Shown: piece after piece, positions 53,386 to 62,528 of the stretch
Layout of the letters: each line of letters starts with the position of its first letter
How positions within the stretch are numbered: position 1 is the stretch's first letter
Position numbers and translations under genes: made by a program
The notes under the pieces: generated by a model
The model's input: the letters and a program-made list of their open reading frames with translations, nothing else
What the model was told of the DNA's origin: nothing
Database searches by the model: none
Source of the DNA: Roseiconus nitratireducens
GTDB taxonomy: Bacteria; Planctomycetota; Planctomycetia; Pirellulales; Pirellulaceae
DNA: 64,000 nt
Reading direction: 5' to 3'
Assembly: GCF_008629675.1 (NCBI RefSeq)
Contig: NZ_VWOX01000011.1
Location: 1-64,000, forward strand

Positions 53386-56085
53386 GTGACGGTCCGTCAA
53401 AACATCCCGTGCGGCCTGGGAGCAATGGTCTTCGCCACGCTGTGGCTCACGAGCGGCTTGCCCGATAGCGGCACGAACGTCGCCATGGGTCAGGGGCTCG
53501 CCGAAGTACTCCAGGAATCGACTCAGCCGACCCGCGAGCAACTCGCGTTTTTTGAGACCAAGATCCGGCCAGTTTTGATCCGTGAATGCTACGGATGCCA
53601 CAGCCAGCAGTCCGGCCAATCCAAGGGGGGACTGCGGTTGGATAGCCGGACAGCCCTCCGCAACGGCGGCGACAGCGGACCGGCGGTTGTTCCTGGGGAC
53701 CTGGAGTCCAGTTTGCTGTTCGGCGCGATCACCCATACCGACATGGTGATGCCGCCGCGGAGCAAGCTGGACGATACCGAAATCGCAGACTTCCGCCGCT
53801 GGATCTTGGACGGCGCAGCCGATCCGCGTGTTTCCGCACCGATCGAGCAACCGCAAGTGACGATCGACGATCAGACGATCGCCCGGGCAAAGGCAACGTT
53901 CTGGGCATACCAACCGCCGCAGCGGATCGCCCCCCAAGTCGCAACCCCGACCGCGAGCGGCCTTTCAAAGGACTGGTCTCTGTCGCCGATCGATGACTAC
54001 GTGTTGGTCGACCTGATCAAGGCGGGCATCCGGCCGGCGGACGACGCTTCGGCAGAAACTCTGGTGCGACGGTTGTACTTCGATCTGGTCGGTCTGCCTC
54101 CGTCGCCATCGCAAACCGCCGCGTTCGTATCGGCGTTCGGAAAGGATCCTGAGGCCGCGGTCGCGGAAGTCGTCGATCGGTTGCTGGACGCGTCACAGTT
54201 CGGCGAGCACTGGGGACGTCACTGGTTGGACGTCGTGCGGTATGCAGAGTCGACGGGCCGCGAAGTCAACATGACCTACCCGAACGCCTATCGGTATCGC
54301 GACTACGTCATCGACGCCTTCAATGACGACAAGCCCTACGACCAGTTCGTCCAAGAACAATTGGCCGGCGACTTGCTTCCCGCGCGTGATGACGCGGAGT
54401 GGTCACGTCAGCTGATCGCGACGTCGTTCCTTGCGGTCGGCACGAAGAACGTGAATGAACAAAGTGCGGCGCAATTCTTATCCGATTTGGCTGATGAACA
54501 GATTGACGTGACCACGCGGGTGTTTCTGGGCACGTCGGTCGCGTGTGCCCGCTGCCACGACCACAAGTTCGATCCGATTCGGCAATCGGATTACTACGCG
54601 TTGGCCGGCATTTTCCAAAGCACCAAAACATTCTTCGGCAATCCGCCTTCGCAGTACGGATCGTTTGGCGGACCGCAAATCCGTCAAACCAGCAGTCTAC
54701 TGCTGTTGCCCCAACCGGACGCCCATCCGATCGGCCGCTCGTACACGCCGGACGAACTATCCGATCTGCACCGGCAGGTTCAAAGCAGACTGGATCAACT
54801 TTCCGAACTTCGTCGCGGGGGACTTCAAACCCGGGCCGGCGCGTCGTCGGCTCAAATGCGGATCCGACTATCAAATGAACTGGCATCGCTGTCGGCAAAG
54901 CTCAGTGTCGTCGACCAGGAAGGCGTCCCGCGCAGCTATTGCATGGGCGTCCAGGACCGTCAGACGGTTGCCGACGTACCGTTGCTGGTCCGCGGTGAAA
55001 TCGACCAGCGCGCCCAACGCGTCCCGCGGGGACTTCCCAAGGTTTTCGCCAGCGCGTTGACGATTCCATCCGACTCCAGCGGCCGACTGGAATTGGCCCG
55101 CTGGATCGGCAGCGACCAGAATCCGCTGGCAGCGCGGGTGATGGTCAACCGAATCTGGCACCACGTGTTCGGCCAGGGCCTGGTGCCGACCACGGAGGAC
55201 TTCGGCATGACCGGAGCGGCGCCTTCGCATCCCGAATTGTTGGATCATCTGGCGATCGAGTTTGTGAATTCGGGCTGGTCCGTCAAAACGATGGTACGAC
55301 AACTGATGACCACCCGTGCCTACCGGATGGCATCCACGTTCGACCGGGCCAATCACCAGCTGGATCCCGACAATCGCCTGCTGTGGCGGAGCAACGTCAA
55401 GCGTCTGAACGCGGAAGCGATTCGTGACGCGATGCTGGCGGTCGCCGGCAGCCTGCAAACCGAGCCTCCCCAGGCCTCCGTGGTCGCCGATGCAGGCTAC
55501 CTGCGTGTCCGCGCCGGAACCTTGGAAGATCCCCGCGAAGCGGCGCGCCGTTCTTTCGAGCGAGCATTGGCCAGTCGCCGTGAGCAGATGCAGCGGATGC
55601 GCCGCGGCGGTGGCCGCCCCGACTTCTCGCGGCGCAACCCAATGAGTCCGCTCCGCGACGCCCCCGTTCCCGAGCGACAGGACATGTCCCTGGACCGTGT
55701 TGATGCCGATTACCGCAGCGTGTACCTGCCGGTGGTTCGCGATTTTGTTCCACGATCACTGGAAGTCTTCGATTTCGCGGATCCAAATTTGATCACCGGA
55801 GTGCGTGAGGCCTCCAACACATCCAACCAGGCGCTGTTCCTTTTGAATAACCCGCTGACATTGCGCTGCAGCGAAGCGTTCGCCGAACGGCTTGCCGCCG
55901 AAAGTGATGGCGTGGACGAACGCATCGAACACGCGTTTCAGTTGGCCTATGGCCGCGGACCCTCCGCGGGCGAGGCCGCCGCCTCGCGAGCCTACCTGCG
56001 GCAATCCGGACTGGATGAAGCACAAACGCTTGCCGCGTTCTGCCAGTCGTTGTTTGCTGCTGCCGAATTCCGTTATCTGTACTGA
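53386..56085 (+). CDS. Planctomycete cytochrome c (PSCyt1-DUF1549-DUF1553), second copy
   Basis: The GTG at 53386 lies six bases after ggagg, giving 899 residues; upstream codons lack family sequence. It has an N-terminal membrane or signal segment (LGAMVFATLWLTSGL), the haem motif CYGCHS (C68), DUF1549 and DUF1553 without the LamG insertion of the first copy. A basic, arginine-rich insertion (ASRREQMQRMRRGGGRPDFS) lies in DUF1553. It is probably an extracytoplasmic electron-carrying protein. It precedes a DUF1501 gene by ten bases, as in the first pair. Confidence 0.9.
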   Translation: MTVRQNIPCGLGAMVFATLWLTSGLPDSGTNVAMGQGLAEVLQESTQPTREQLAFFETKIRPVLIRECYGCHSQQSGQSKGGLRLDSRTALRNGGDSGPAVVPGDLESSLLFGAITHTDMVMPPRSKLDDTEIADFRRWILDGAADPRVSAPIEQPQVTIDDQTIARAKATFWAYQPPQRIAPQVATPTASGLSKDWSLSPIDDYVLVDLIKAGIRPADDASAETLVRRLYFDLVGLPPSPSQTAAFVSAFGKDPEAAVAEVVDRLLDASQFGEHWGRHWLDVVRYAESTGREVNMTYPNAYRYRDYVIDAFNDDKPYDQFVQEQLAGDLLPARDDAEWSRQLIATSFLAVGTKNVNEQSAAQFLSDLADEQIDVTTRVFLGTSVACARCHDHKFDPIRQSDYYALAGIFQSTKTFFGNPPSQYGSFGGPQIRQTSSLLLLPQPDAHPIGRSYTPDELSDLHRQVQSRLDQLSELRRGGLQTRAGASSAQMRIRLSNELASLSAKLSVVDQEGVPRSYCMGVQDRQTVADVPLLVRGEIDQRAQRVPRGLPKVFASALTIPSDSSGRLELARWIGSDQNPLAARVMVNRIWHHVFGQGLVPTTEDFGMTGAAPSHPELLDHLAIEFVNSGWSVKTMVRQLMTTRAYRMASTFDRANHQLDPDNRLLWRSNVKRLNAEAIRDAMLAVAGSLQTEPPQASVVADAGYLRVRAGTLEDPREAARRSFERALASRREQMQRMRRGGGRPDFSRRNPMSPLRDAPVPERQDMSLDRVDADYRSVYLPVVRDFVPRSLEVFDFADPNLITGVREASNTSNQALFLLNNPLTLRCSEAFAERLAAESDGVDERIEHAFQLAYGRGPSAGEAAASRAYLRQSGLDEAQTLAAFCQSLFAAAEFRYLY

Positions 56086-56095
56086 AGGGACGAAG

Positions 56096-57490
56096 ATGCA
56101 TTCTCGACGTGACTTGCTACGTTGGTCCTCCGCGGGATTCGGTTGGTTGGCTTTGGCAGATCTGGCCGCGTGCCAGAACGCGTTGGCGGCCGGAACCGGC
56201 GAAAAAGCCGCGAATCCGCTGTCGCCAAAGACGCCGCATTTTCCAGCCAAAGCGAAACGCGTCATTTTTCTGTGCATGCAGGGTGGCCCATCCCATGTCG
56301 ATTCCTTTGACTACAAGCCGGCGTTGATCGCCGATCACGGCAAACGCGGCAAGTACGGTGGAAACCTGTTGAAGTCGCCGTGGGAGTTTCGCCAACGCGG
56401 CGAAAGCGGGCTTTGGATTTCCGACCTGTTTCCCAACGTCGCGGAAGCCGCCGATGACCTGTGCTTGATTCGCTCGATGCATTGCGACCAACCGGTGCAT
56501 CCGGGTGCCATGACGCAAATGCATACGGGGACGGCGCAATTCGTACGCCCGTCGATTGGGGCCTGGCTGCTGTACGGTTTGGGAAGCGAAAACGAGTCCC
56601 TCCCAGGCTTTGTCTCGCTCAGTCCTCCGGCCGGCAGCTCACGCAATTACAGCAGCGGTTTTCTTCCGGCCATCTACGGAGGCACGAAGGTCGGCGGGGC
56701 CGGTGGTCGATCGGGACCAGCCCTGTTCCGGGCAACCGATACCGGACAGGATTCCGTTCCGGACATCCGTCACCCGAACCTGACCGTTGCTCAGCAGCGA
56801 AGGCAACTGGATTTGATTCAGCAGTTAAACGGGCAACAGCGCCCCGACGGCGACGCGGCTCATGTCGAAGGCGTGATCCAGTCCTACGAATTGGCGTTTC
56901 GGATGCAAGATGCGATGCCCGAATTGATGGATCTTTCAAAGGAGGACCAGGCAACCAAAACGTTGTACGGTGCGGACGACGGTCCCACGCAGACCTTCGG
57001 CCGACAGTGCCTGTTGGCACGGCGGTTCGCCGAAGCCGGCGTCCGCTTCATTGAGATCACTCATGGCAATTGGGACCAACACGCCCGCCTGACGGCGGAC
57101 CACCAGGCCCGCGCGGACGCTTGCGACCGGCCGATCGCGGGACTGCTGCAGGACCTTCGCCGCCGCGACATGCTCAAGGACACGCTGGTCATCTGGGGTG
57201 GTGAATTTGGACGGACACCTTCGGCACAAAACGGCGACGGCCGCAACCACAACAACAAGGGGTACACGCTGTGGATGGCCGGCGGCGGCGTCCGAGGTGG
57301 ATTCAGCTACGGCGCGACCGATGAACACGGATTCGAAGCGGTGGAGAACCCCTGCCACATCCACGACTGGCATGCCACGGTGCTGCACCTGCTGGGGTTG
57401 GACCACACCCGTTTGACCTACCGATACGCCGGCCGCGACTTTCGACTGACCGACGTGTCCGGCAACGTGGTCAAGGAAATCATCGCCTAG
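56096..57490 (+). CDS. DUF1501 exported protein, second copy
   Basis: The ATG at 56096 has aggga upstream and gives 464 residues. A twin-arginine signal (SRRDLLRWSSAGFGWLALADLA) leads the DUF1501 domain, with FLCMQGGPSHVDSFDYKP, EFGRTPSAQ and GRNHNNKGYTLWMAGGG visible. It is probably expressed with the DUF1549/1553 gene immediately upstream. The function is unknown; the pair repeats the arrangement at 33.9-38.7 kb. Confidence 0.9.
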   Translation: MHSRRDLLRWSSAGFGWLALADLAACQNALAAGTGEKAANPLSPKTPHFPAKAKRVIFLCMQGGPSHVDSFDYKPALIADHGKRGKYGGNLLKSPWEFRQRGESGLWISDLFPNVAEAADDLCLIRSMHCDQPVHPGAMTQMHTGTAQFVRPSIGAWLLYGLGSENESLPGFVSLSPPAGSSRNYSSGFLPAIYGGTKVGGAGGRSGPALFRATDTGQDSVPDIRHPNLTVAQQRRQLDLIQQLNGQQRPDGDAAHVEGVIQSYELAFRMQDAMPELMDLSKEDQATKTLYGADDGPTQTFGRQCLLARRFAEAGVRFIEITHGNWDQHARLTADHQARADACDRPIAGLLQDLRRRDMLKDTLVIWGGEFGRTPSAQNGDGRNHNNKGYTLWMAGGGVRGGFSYGATDEHGFEAVENPCHIHDWHATVLHLLGLDHTRLTYRYAGRDFRLTDVSGNVVKEIIA

Positions 57491-57544
57491 CGACCGTGAC
57501 TTCGAGCGCCGCAGCGGGGACGAAAGGCGCGGTGAGACTCGGAC

Positions 57545-57565
57545 GGCAAGTTTGCTCCACTTGCC
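57545..57565. repeat. REP-like hairpin after the second DUF1501 gene
   Basis: The arms ggcaagt and acttgcc (57545-57551 and 57559-57565) pair around ttgctcc, 54 bases after the gene. The remaining gap to 57787 holds no gene. No T-tract follows. Confidence 0.5.
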
Positions 57566-57787
57566 AATCGCGCCCGTCGCAGGTCACACTGCAGGGCACT
57601 GTCTTCCGAAGTGGTCGCGGACCTCCGCTGCGGCGGCAGCATCCGAACCGCCATGGGCGTCTGGGATTTGTCCCGGCGCGTTTCCACAGCATCCGTTCGG
57701 GCTGCAACCGTCTGTGGGGTCGCAGGTCGCCACCGTGACCGCGTTCGGAATTTGCCAGACGTTCCCTTCAACCGTCACTGAATTGTC

Positions 57788-58498
57788 ATGGACGGCATCA
57801 CCGAGCCGGTTGTCTTGGTCCTGGGCCATCCCATCGCTGGCAATCCCGCCCAGTTCGCCTTCGAACGCGCCTTCGCGGCGCTGGATCTGTCCTGGCGTGT
57901 GCTCTCGTGCGACGTCTCACCGGAACGGATCGAGCAGGCCATCGACGGCGCCGACGTGCTGGGCTTTCGGGGCCTGTTGCTGGATCGCAACCTGACCGGT
58001 CGGTCCGACGGCGCGGAAAGTCGACCGGACCTTTATTATCGTGCTTCCCGGTCCGGATCCGGATGGCAATCCGAAGACGTGCTGGCGACGTGGCTCAAGC
58101 AGGCCATCAGCCAACATTTCCAAAACCTGGAACGGGAGATTGGTCGGCTGCTGTGGATCGGAACTCCGGATGAGAGTTTCCCGGCCGGACTCGCGTCGGA
58201 ACAATCGGTCTCGCCGATCGCATGGGCCTCGGCGGAATCGATCGAGAAAGCCAATCTGATCGCGATCACCGAACCGGTTGATGTCAGCACCTGGCCGACC
58301 GCCAGCGAAGGAACGCTGGTCGTGGACTTTGCGAACCCGCCCAACAATCTGGATCGGATCCGAGCCCTCGGTTACGAAGCCCTGGGTCGAGACGAATCAA
58401 GAATCGGCATCCTGACCGAATCGTTTCGGCGCTGGACCGGCCAGACACCCTCGGAAGACGTGTTGACCGAGGCAATCGAGGAATACCTGGCCGTCTGA
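57788..58498 (+). CDS. Shikimate-dehydrogenase-like protein, probably not catalytic
   Basis: This 236-residue protein resembles AroE over its length: a substrate-domain start VLVLGHPIAGNPAQFAFERAF, a Rossmann-like strand in GRLLWIGTPDE, and a C-terminal VVDFANPP and FRRWTGQTPSEDVLTEAIEEY segment like the last AroE helices. The catalytic lysine of the AroE NVTxPxK motif and the NTDG aspartate are not seen, and the glycine-rich NADP loop (GxGGxxx) is altered. It is shorter than usual (about 270). It overlaps the next gene's start region by only a few bases and is likely co-transcribed with the SMUG1-like gene. Confidence 0.72.
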   Translation: MDGITEPVVLVLGHPIAGNPAQFAFERAFAALDLSWRVLSCDVSPERIEQAIDGADVLGFRGLLLDRNLTGRSDGAESRPDLYYRASRSGSGWQSEDVLATWLKQAISQHFQNLEREIGRLLWIGTPDESFPAGLASEQSVSPIAWASAESIEKANLIAITEPVDVSTWPTASEGTLVVDFANPPNNLDRIRALGYEALGRDESRIGILTESFRRWTGQTPSEDVLTEAIEEYLAV

Positions 58499-58501
58499 TT
58501 G

Positions 58502-59233
58502 ATGGAAACTTCCAACGCGCAACGTCTGATCGCCGCCTCGCGTCAATTATGTGAAGCGGTCGAAGCACTTGAATTTGATGCTCCGGTCACGCACGTCTAC
58601 AACCCGCTCCGATACGCCCGGCAGCCGCATGAGGCCTACTTGTCACTGGTCGGCGATGCGCCCTCGGTCGTGTTTCTGGGAATGAATCCGGGACCCTGGG
58701 GGATGGCCCAGACCGGTGTGCCGTTCGGTGAAATTGAAGCGGTTCGTGACTGGTTGAAGATTCGCTGCCCGGTCGATCACCCGGCAGACGAGCATCCCAA
58801 ACGTCCCATCGAAGGTTTCGATTGCCAGAGAAGCGAAGTCAGCGGGCGACGCCTTTGGGGCCTGTTCAAGGAGCGTTCACGGACGGCAAAGCAGTTCTTC
58901 AAACGACACTTCGTGTTGAACTATTGTCCGTTGGTTTTTATGGAGGCATCCGGACGAAACCGAACACCCGACAAGCTGCCGATCGCCGAACGCGCGGCCC
59001 TCGACGCGGCGTGTGATGCGCACCTGCAAGCCGTGCTGGGTGTATTGCAACCGCGACACGCGGTGGGCGTGGGAGTGTACGCCGAGAACTGTTTGCAGCG
59101 TGCGGTCGCGGAAATCGATTCTCCCGCGACGGTGTCGCGGATCCTGCACCCCAGCCCGGCGTCGCCGGCGGCCAACCGAGGCTGGGCGGAAAAGGCGACC
59201 GAGCAACTTCGCGATAGCGGCGTCTGGAAATGA
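58502..59233 (+). CDS. SMUG1-type single-strand-selective uracil-DNA glycosylase
   Basis: The ATG at 58502, just three bases after the stop of the preceding gene, gives 243 residues. The catalytic motif GMNPGPWGMAQTGVPFGE closely matches SMUG1, and the C-terminal motif HPSPASPAANRGW matches the SMUG1 DNA-intercalation segment. It should remove uracil and related lesions from DNA. SMUG1 was first described in animals and later in some bacteria. The gene sits tightly behind the AroE-like gene and convergent with the nucleotidyltransferase-HD gene. Confidence 0.93.
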   Translation: METSNAQRLIAASRQLCEAVEALEFDAPVTHVYNPLRYARQPHEAYLSLVGDAPSVVFLGMNPGPWGMAQTGVPFGEIEAVRDWLKIRCPVDHPADEHPKRPIEGFDCQRSEVSGRRLWGLFKERSRTAKQFFKRHFVLNYCPLVFMEASGRNRTPDKLPIAERAALDAACDAHLQAVLGVLQPRHAVGVGVYAENCLQRAVAEIDSPATVSRILHPSPASPAANRGWAEKATEQLRDSGVWK

Positions 59234-59278
59234 AATCCGCCGGAAGGTGATGCCAAGTGCGAAGCTTGACACCGGCAA

Positions 59279-60391
59279 CTATCCGAACATCGTTTCCAAC
59301 TGCTCGATGTAGTCGAGTGCCTGTTCGGGCTCTTCGACTTCAGCGCCCGGGACGCGGCCCTCACGATCGCATCGCGACAGAGCCTGCAGCTCCTCAATCC
59401 AGGGGTGCTGGGCCAGCCGGCGGCGACGCCTGGCTCCCAGGGTTGCGTCGCGCATTTGATGAGCCTGCATGTGATGAGCGATCAACCAGGCGGTCCGCTC
59501 GCTCACGTAGCCCTCGAGCGCTTCCAGACCGGCGCGGACGTGGTCGGAGGGTTCGATCGCTTTACCGACATCGTGCAACAATGCCGCCAGCAAGAACTCT
59601 TCGTCATACGGCAGCGTGTCTTTGGCCAGGGCATACACCTGCATGCTATGAAACAGTGCGTCGCCTTCGGGGTGGTAACGTGCATCTTGCTTGACGTTTT
59701 CCAACGGCAACAGCAGCGACAAAAACACGTTGGCGCGATCCGGGCAAGTATTGATCTGGTCCAGCTGCGCGGTGATTTCGTGTTCGCCCAACTGATGATC
59801 GATTGCGATCCGCTTTTGCAATTCCGCAATGGTGGCCTTTTCGATCGGCTTGCCGGTGATGCTGCTGCGGAAACGATGTCCCAGCTGTGACGGGGCGTAC
59901 ACCGTCAGCTCGATCGGAAACTCATCCCGCAGATGGATGTGCGTGAATTCGCGTGCCTGTCCGTCCTTGACGATCCGTTTGCGTTCAATTTCAAACGCAC
60001 CGCCCATTTCGTCCACGGCCGCCGCGACATGCAATGCACTGCCGGCAAAGACGTGCAAATCGATGTCCGAACCTTCCCGCACGTGCCCGGTCAACACGCT
60101 GCCGATCAAGCGGGGATGAAAGGCCACCAATCGGTTCATCCACCACAGAGCCCGCAACCGCATCTCCAACAATCGCTGGTGATGGTGATCGGGACCTTCC
60201 AGTAATCGGGCCAGGCATTGGACCTGATCCCGGATCTCGGCGTTGGACGGCAGGTCCGAGGGTCGGATCCAGCCGCGGCCCAGCTGGCGGGCCGCCTTCC
60301 ATTTTGCCTGGTAGTACTCCGAGACCTCTCGGTGGTACATCAAGCGTGCCGCCAGGTAAGCCACTTGCTGGCGGAACTTTGTCGAACGCAT
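59279..60391 (-). CDS. Nucleotidyltransferase-fold and HD-domain fusion protein
   Basis: This 370-residue protein joins a helical N-terminus, a pol-beta-like nucleotidyltransferase segment (G97-S98, D109 and D111 in REGSDIDLHVF, with E161 in PIELTVY as a third carboxylate) and an HD phosphohydrolase-like domain (H248; H273-D274 in LLHDVGKA; H in WLIAHH). The pairing is like tRNA-nucleotidyltransferases or GlnD-type proteins but lacks their size and remaining domains. It has no signal peptide. A nucleotide-handling role is inferred. Start is ATG 60391 with no clear SD. Confidence 0.75.
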   Translation of the reverse strand: MRSTKFRQQVAYLAARLMYHREVSEYYQAKWKAARQLGRGWIRPSDLPSNAEIRDQVQCLARLLEGPDHHHQRLLEMRLRALWWMNRLVAFHPRLIGSVLTGHVREGSDIDLHVFAGSALHVAAAVDEMGGAFEIERKRIVKDGQAREFTHIHLRDEFPIELTVYAPSQLGHRFRSSITGKPIEKATIAELQKRIAIDHQLGEHEITAQLDQINTCPDRANVFLSLLLPLENVKQDARYHPEGDALFHSMQVYALAKDTLPYDEEFLLAALLHDVGKAIEPSDHVRAGLEALEGYVSERTAWLIAHHMQAHQMRDATLGARRRRRLAQHPWIEELQALSRCDREGRVPGAEVEEPEQALDYIEQLETMFG

Positions 60392-60591
60392 GAAGGAGGT
60401 TCGTCGTCGCGAACCGTTTTACGAATGCAGTGACATCATCGCCCGGGAAAAATCGTAAATGAAATCTGCGATGAGTTCCAGACGAGTGAACGAAACCTGA
60501 CGCCCCAATGGCATGCCCAGATTGGCCGCAAAGAGGCCCTATCTGAAAACTCGCAAAACCCCGTCGCTGCCGTCGCAATCGCGGCGGAGAA

Positions 60592-60608
60592 CCACGCTCT
60601 GGCGAGCG
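60592..60608. repeat. REP-like hairpin, second copy
   Basis: The 17 bases ccacgctctggcgagcg are identical to 24664-24680 and fold as a cgctc/gagcg stem. They lie directly before the 3' end of the DUF1080 gene (stop at 60612). Confidence 0.65.
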
Positions 60609-60611
60609 TCG

Positions 60612-61400
60612 CTACTCGTTTTCAGAGCGTCGCGACTCGTTTTCGGACAGATCCTTGCGGTCGCCGTTGGTGTCTTCCTGGGCACCAGGGGCGGGCAGAA
60701 CGGGCGCGGTGTTGCTTTCATCCGCCATCCCCGGCGGGAGTTCCATGATGCGGAGATTGCGAAAATGAATTTCTTTGCCTTCAGATTCCAGGCAGATGTA
60801 ACCCTTGCGGACCGAAGCATCGCGAATTCCGTTGACGAACTTCCCGTTGACAGAAAGCTTGACCGTGCCGTCGACGGCGACCACCACGTACTTGTTCCAC
60901 TGACCGACGCCCTTGCAGCGATTCTCCACCGACTTGCTGCGCGTGCCACGCGGGTTCTCCGGTGTTGCGGTCATCCCGCCGGCACCAAACAGTTCTCCAT
61001 GCACATAGGCGATCGGCGGAAGCGAGCCGTCCGGCCGCCGGTGTTGGTTGACCCAATCCAGTTCCAGCATTTGCACTTCCATGCCTTTGGGCAAGCGGTT
61101 GCCGAAGGGGACCGCGTCGCACCACAGGAAGATGCCGGAGTTGCCGCCAGGCTCCATGTGCCGCCATTCGACCTGCAACACAAAGTTCTCGTACTGGCGT
61201 TCGGTCCGCATCACGCCGATCGGCTGACCGGTGCAGACCAAGATCCCGTCGCGCACCGACCAGGTTTCCGGTGACGTGTTCACGTCGACCCAGCCGGTCA
61301 AATCTTTTCCGTTGAACAGGTCCGACCAGACTAGCGGCGTCTCCGCTCGCGCGGACGTGGCGTACAGCAACAACAACAGCAGGCAGCAATGATTCTTCAT
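60612..61400 (-). CDS. Secreted DUF1080 (3-keto-disaccharide hydrolase-like) protein
   Basis: This 262-residue exported protein has a signal peptide (CCLLLLLLYATSARA) and a DUF1080 domain, a concanavalin-like fold. WSDLFNGKDLTGW, WSVRDGILVCTG, GGNSGIFLW, MEVQMLEL and WNKYVVVAVDG are family signatures. Some members hydrolyse 3-keto-glycosides and others only bind sugars. The tail (SENESRRSENE) is a short charged repeat. It is monocistronic as far as I can see. Confidence 0.88.
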   Translation of the reverse strand: MKNHCCLLLLLLYATSARAETPLVWSDLFNGKDLTGWVDVNTSPETWSVRDGILVCTGQPIGVMRTERQYENFVLQVEWRHMEPGGNSGIFLWCDAVPFGNRLPKGMEVQMLELDWVNQHRRPDGSLPPIAYVHGELFGAGGMTATPENPRGTRSKSVENRCKGVGQWNKYVVVAVDGTVKLSVNGKFVNGIRDASVRKGYICLESEGKEIHFRNLRIMELPPGMADESNTAPVLPAPGAQEDTNGDRKDLSENESRRSENE

Positions 61401-61463
61401 GCCGCCCAGTGTACTCGGTTGTCGACCGACCGGTCGCCGGCGGCGATTCTCCAGCGAAGATCC

Positions 61464-62096
61464 TCAGGCACGCACCGCCACACCGGTGTAGTGCGTGCCA
61501 AGCATCGGAGGAAACGGCCGCATGACGAATCGTTCCTGTTGCAAGAAACGGAATCCGGATTGCAACACCAAGGCGTTCGGATCGCGATTCAGATTGCAGC
61601 CCAGCATCAATCGGCTCCAGGCTCCGTTAGCCGCCGACTGCATGCCGCGCGACATTCGCCCCGTCGCCCTGCCGTGTTCGCAAAGATAAATCACTCCCTG
61701 CGGCTTGAGCACTCGCGCGACTTCGGCCAAGACCCGTCGCGGATCTTGGACCGAGCAGAGCGTGTAGGTGATCATCGCGCAATCGGCCAGGCCGCTTTCC
61801 AGCGGCATCTCGGCGGCCGAAGCCTGAATCATTTCCACGGAGATCGACGTCGACTCTCGCCGCGTCGCGCTGAGTTGCAACATGCTGGCGTCCGGATCGA
61901 CACCGATCACTCGCTCGACCTTGTCGGGATCGTAGTGCGGAAGATTCAGCCCCGATCCGATACCGATTTCCAGCACCAACCCGAAAGCCTGCGAAACCAC
62001 TTCCTGCCGCTGCCGTGTGATCTGCGCACAGGAACAGAGGTGATGAACGACGCGTGGAGCGACGCGGCGATGGTAGAAGTTGGAAACGTTGGTCAT
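61464..62096 (-). CDS. Class I SAM-dependent methyltransferase
   Basis: This 210-residue methyltransferase has the SAM-binding motif VLEIGIGSGLNLPHY, followed by VIGVDPDASML and the motif-IV region DCAMITYTLCSV. It is similar to METTL7/UbiE-like small-molecule or lipid methyltransferases. The substrate is unknown. The ATG at 62096 has a weak SD. No signal peptide or membrane segment is present. Confidence 0.85.
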   Translation of the reverse strand: MTNVSNFYHRRVAPRVVHHLCSCAQITRQRQEVVSQAFGLVLEIGIGSGLNLPHYDPDKVERVIGVDPDASMLQLSATRRESTSISVEMIQASAAEMPLESGLADCAMITYTLCSVQDPRRVLAEVARVLKPQGVIYLCEHGRATGRMSRGMQSAANGAWSRLMLGCNLNRDPNALVLQSGFRFLQQERFVMRPFPPMLGTHYTGVAVRA

Positions 62097-62528
62097 CGAT
62101 ACGCTCGAATGATCGGGGGGCTTTGCATCGGATCGGATTCACAAGCGGATAACTGCGCCACACCCCGCCGTTTCCACCGTCGGTCCAAAGATTTCTGGGA
62201 TAGCGCCGACGCAGGCAAAAAGAAGTCCTCAATTCCCCCTTTCTAGGCGGCTGTTTCCGTCGGCTCGCGCCGACGGCAGGGGGCTGTCGTTGCTTCGCGA
62301 CTGGAGCTCGTGCCCGAACACTCCGTTGGTCTTCGTGTCCTGATTGCGACAGGAACGGACCTCCCCCAGAGTTCCTGCACTGTGACCTTGCCCAGAGTTC
62401 CTGCCCTGTGATCCGTCGACCTTTTCGATTTAGCGAAAAAACCGGTGGATCCAATCCTCCGCCGGGCAGTTAGTTCCATGCACGGCCGCGCCGTCGCGTT
62501 TCATTTCTCGACAGACCCAAGATCGACC
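62097..62528. repeat. Gap with a hairpin and a 21-bp direct repeat
   Basis: This 432-base gap between a minus- and a plus-strand gene holds an 8-bp-stem hairpin, ccgtcggc/gccgacgg around tcgc (62257-62276), and a near-perfect 21-base direct repeat (cccagagttcctgcactgtga at 62365-62385 and a one-mismatch copy at 62391-62411). No gene is evident. An upstream frame from 62445 into the following gene is possible. Confidence 0.6.
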
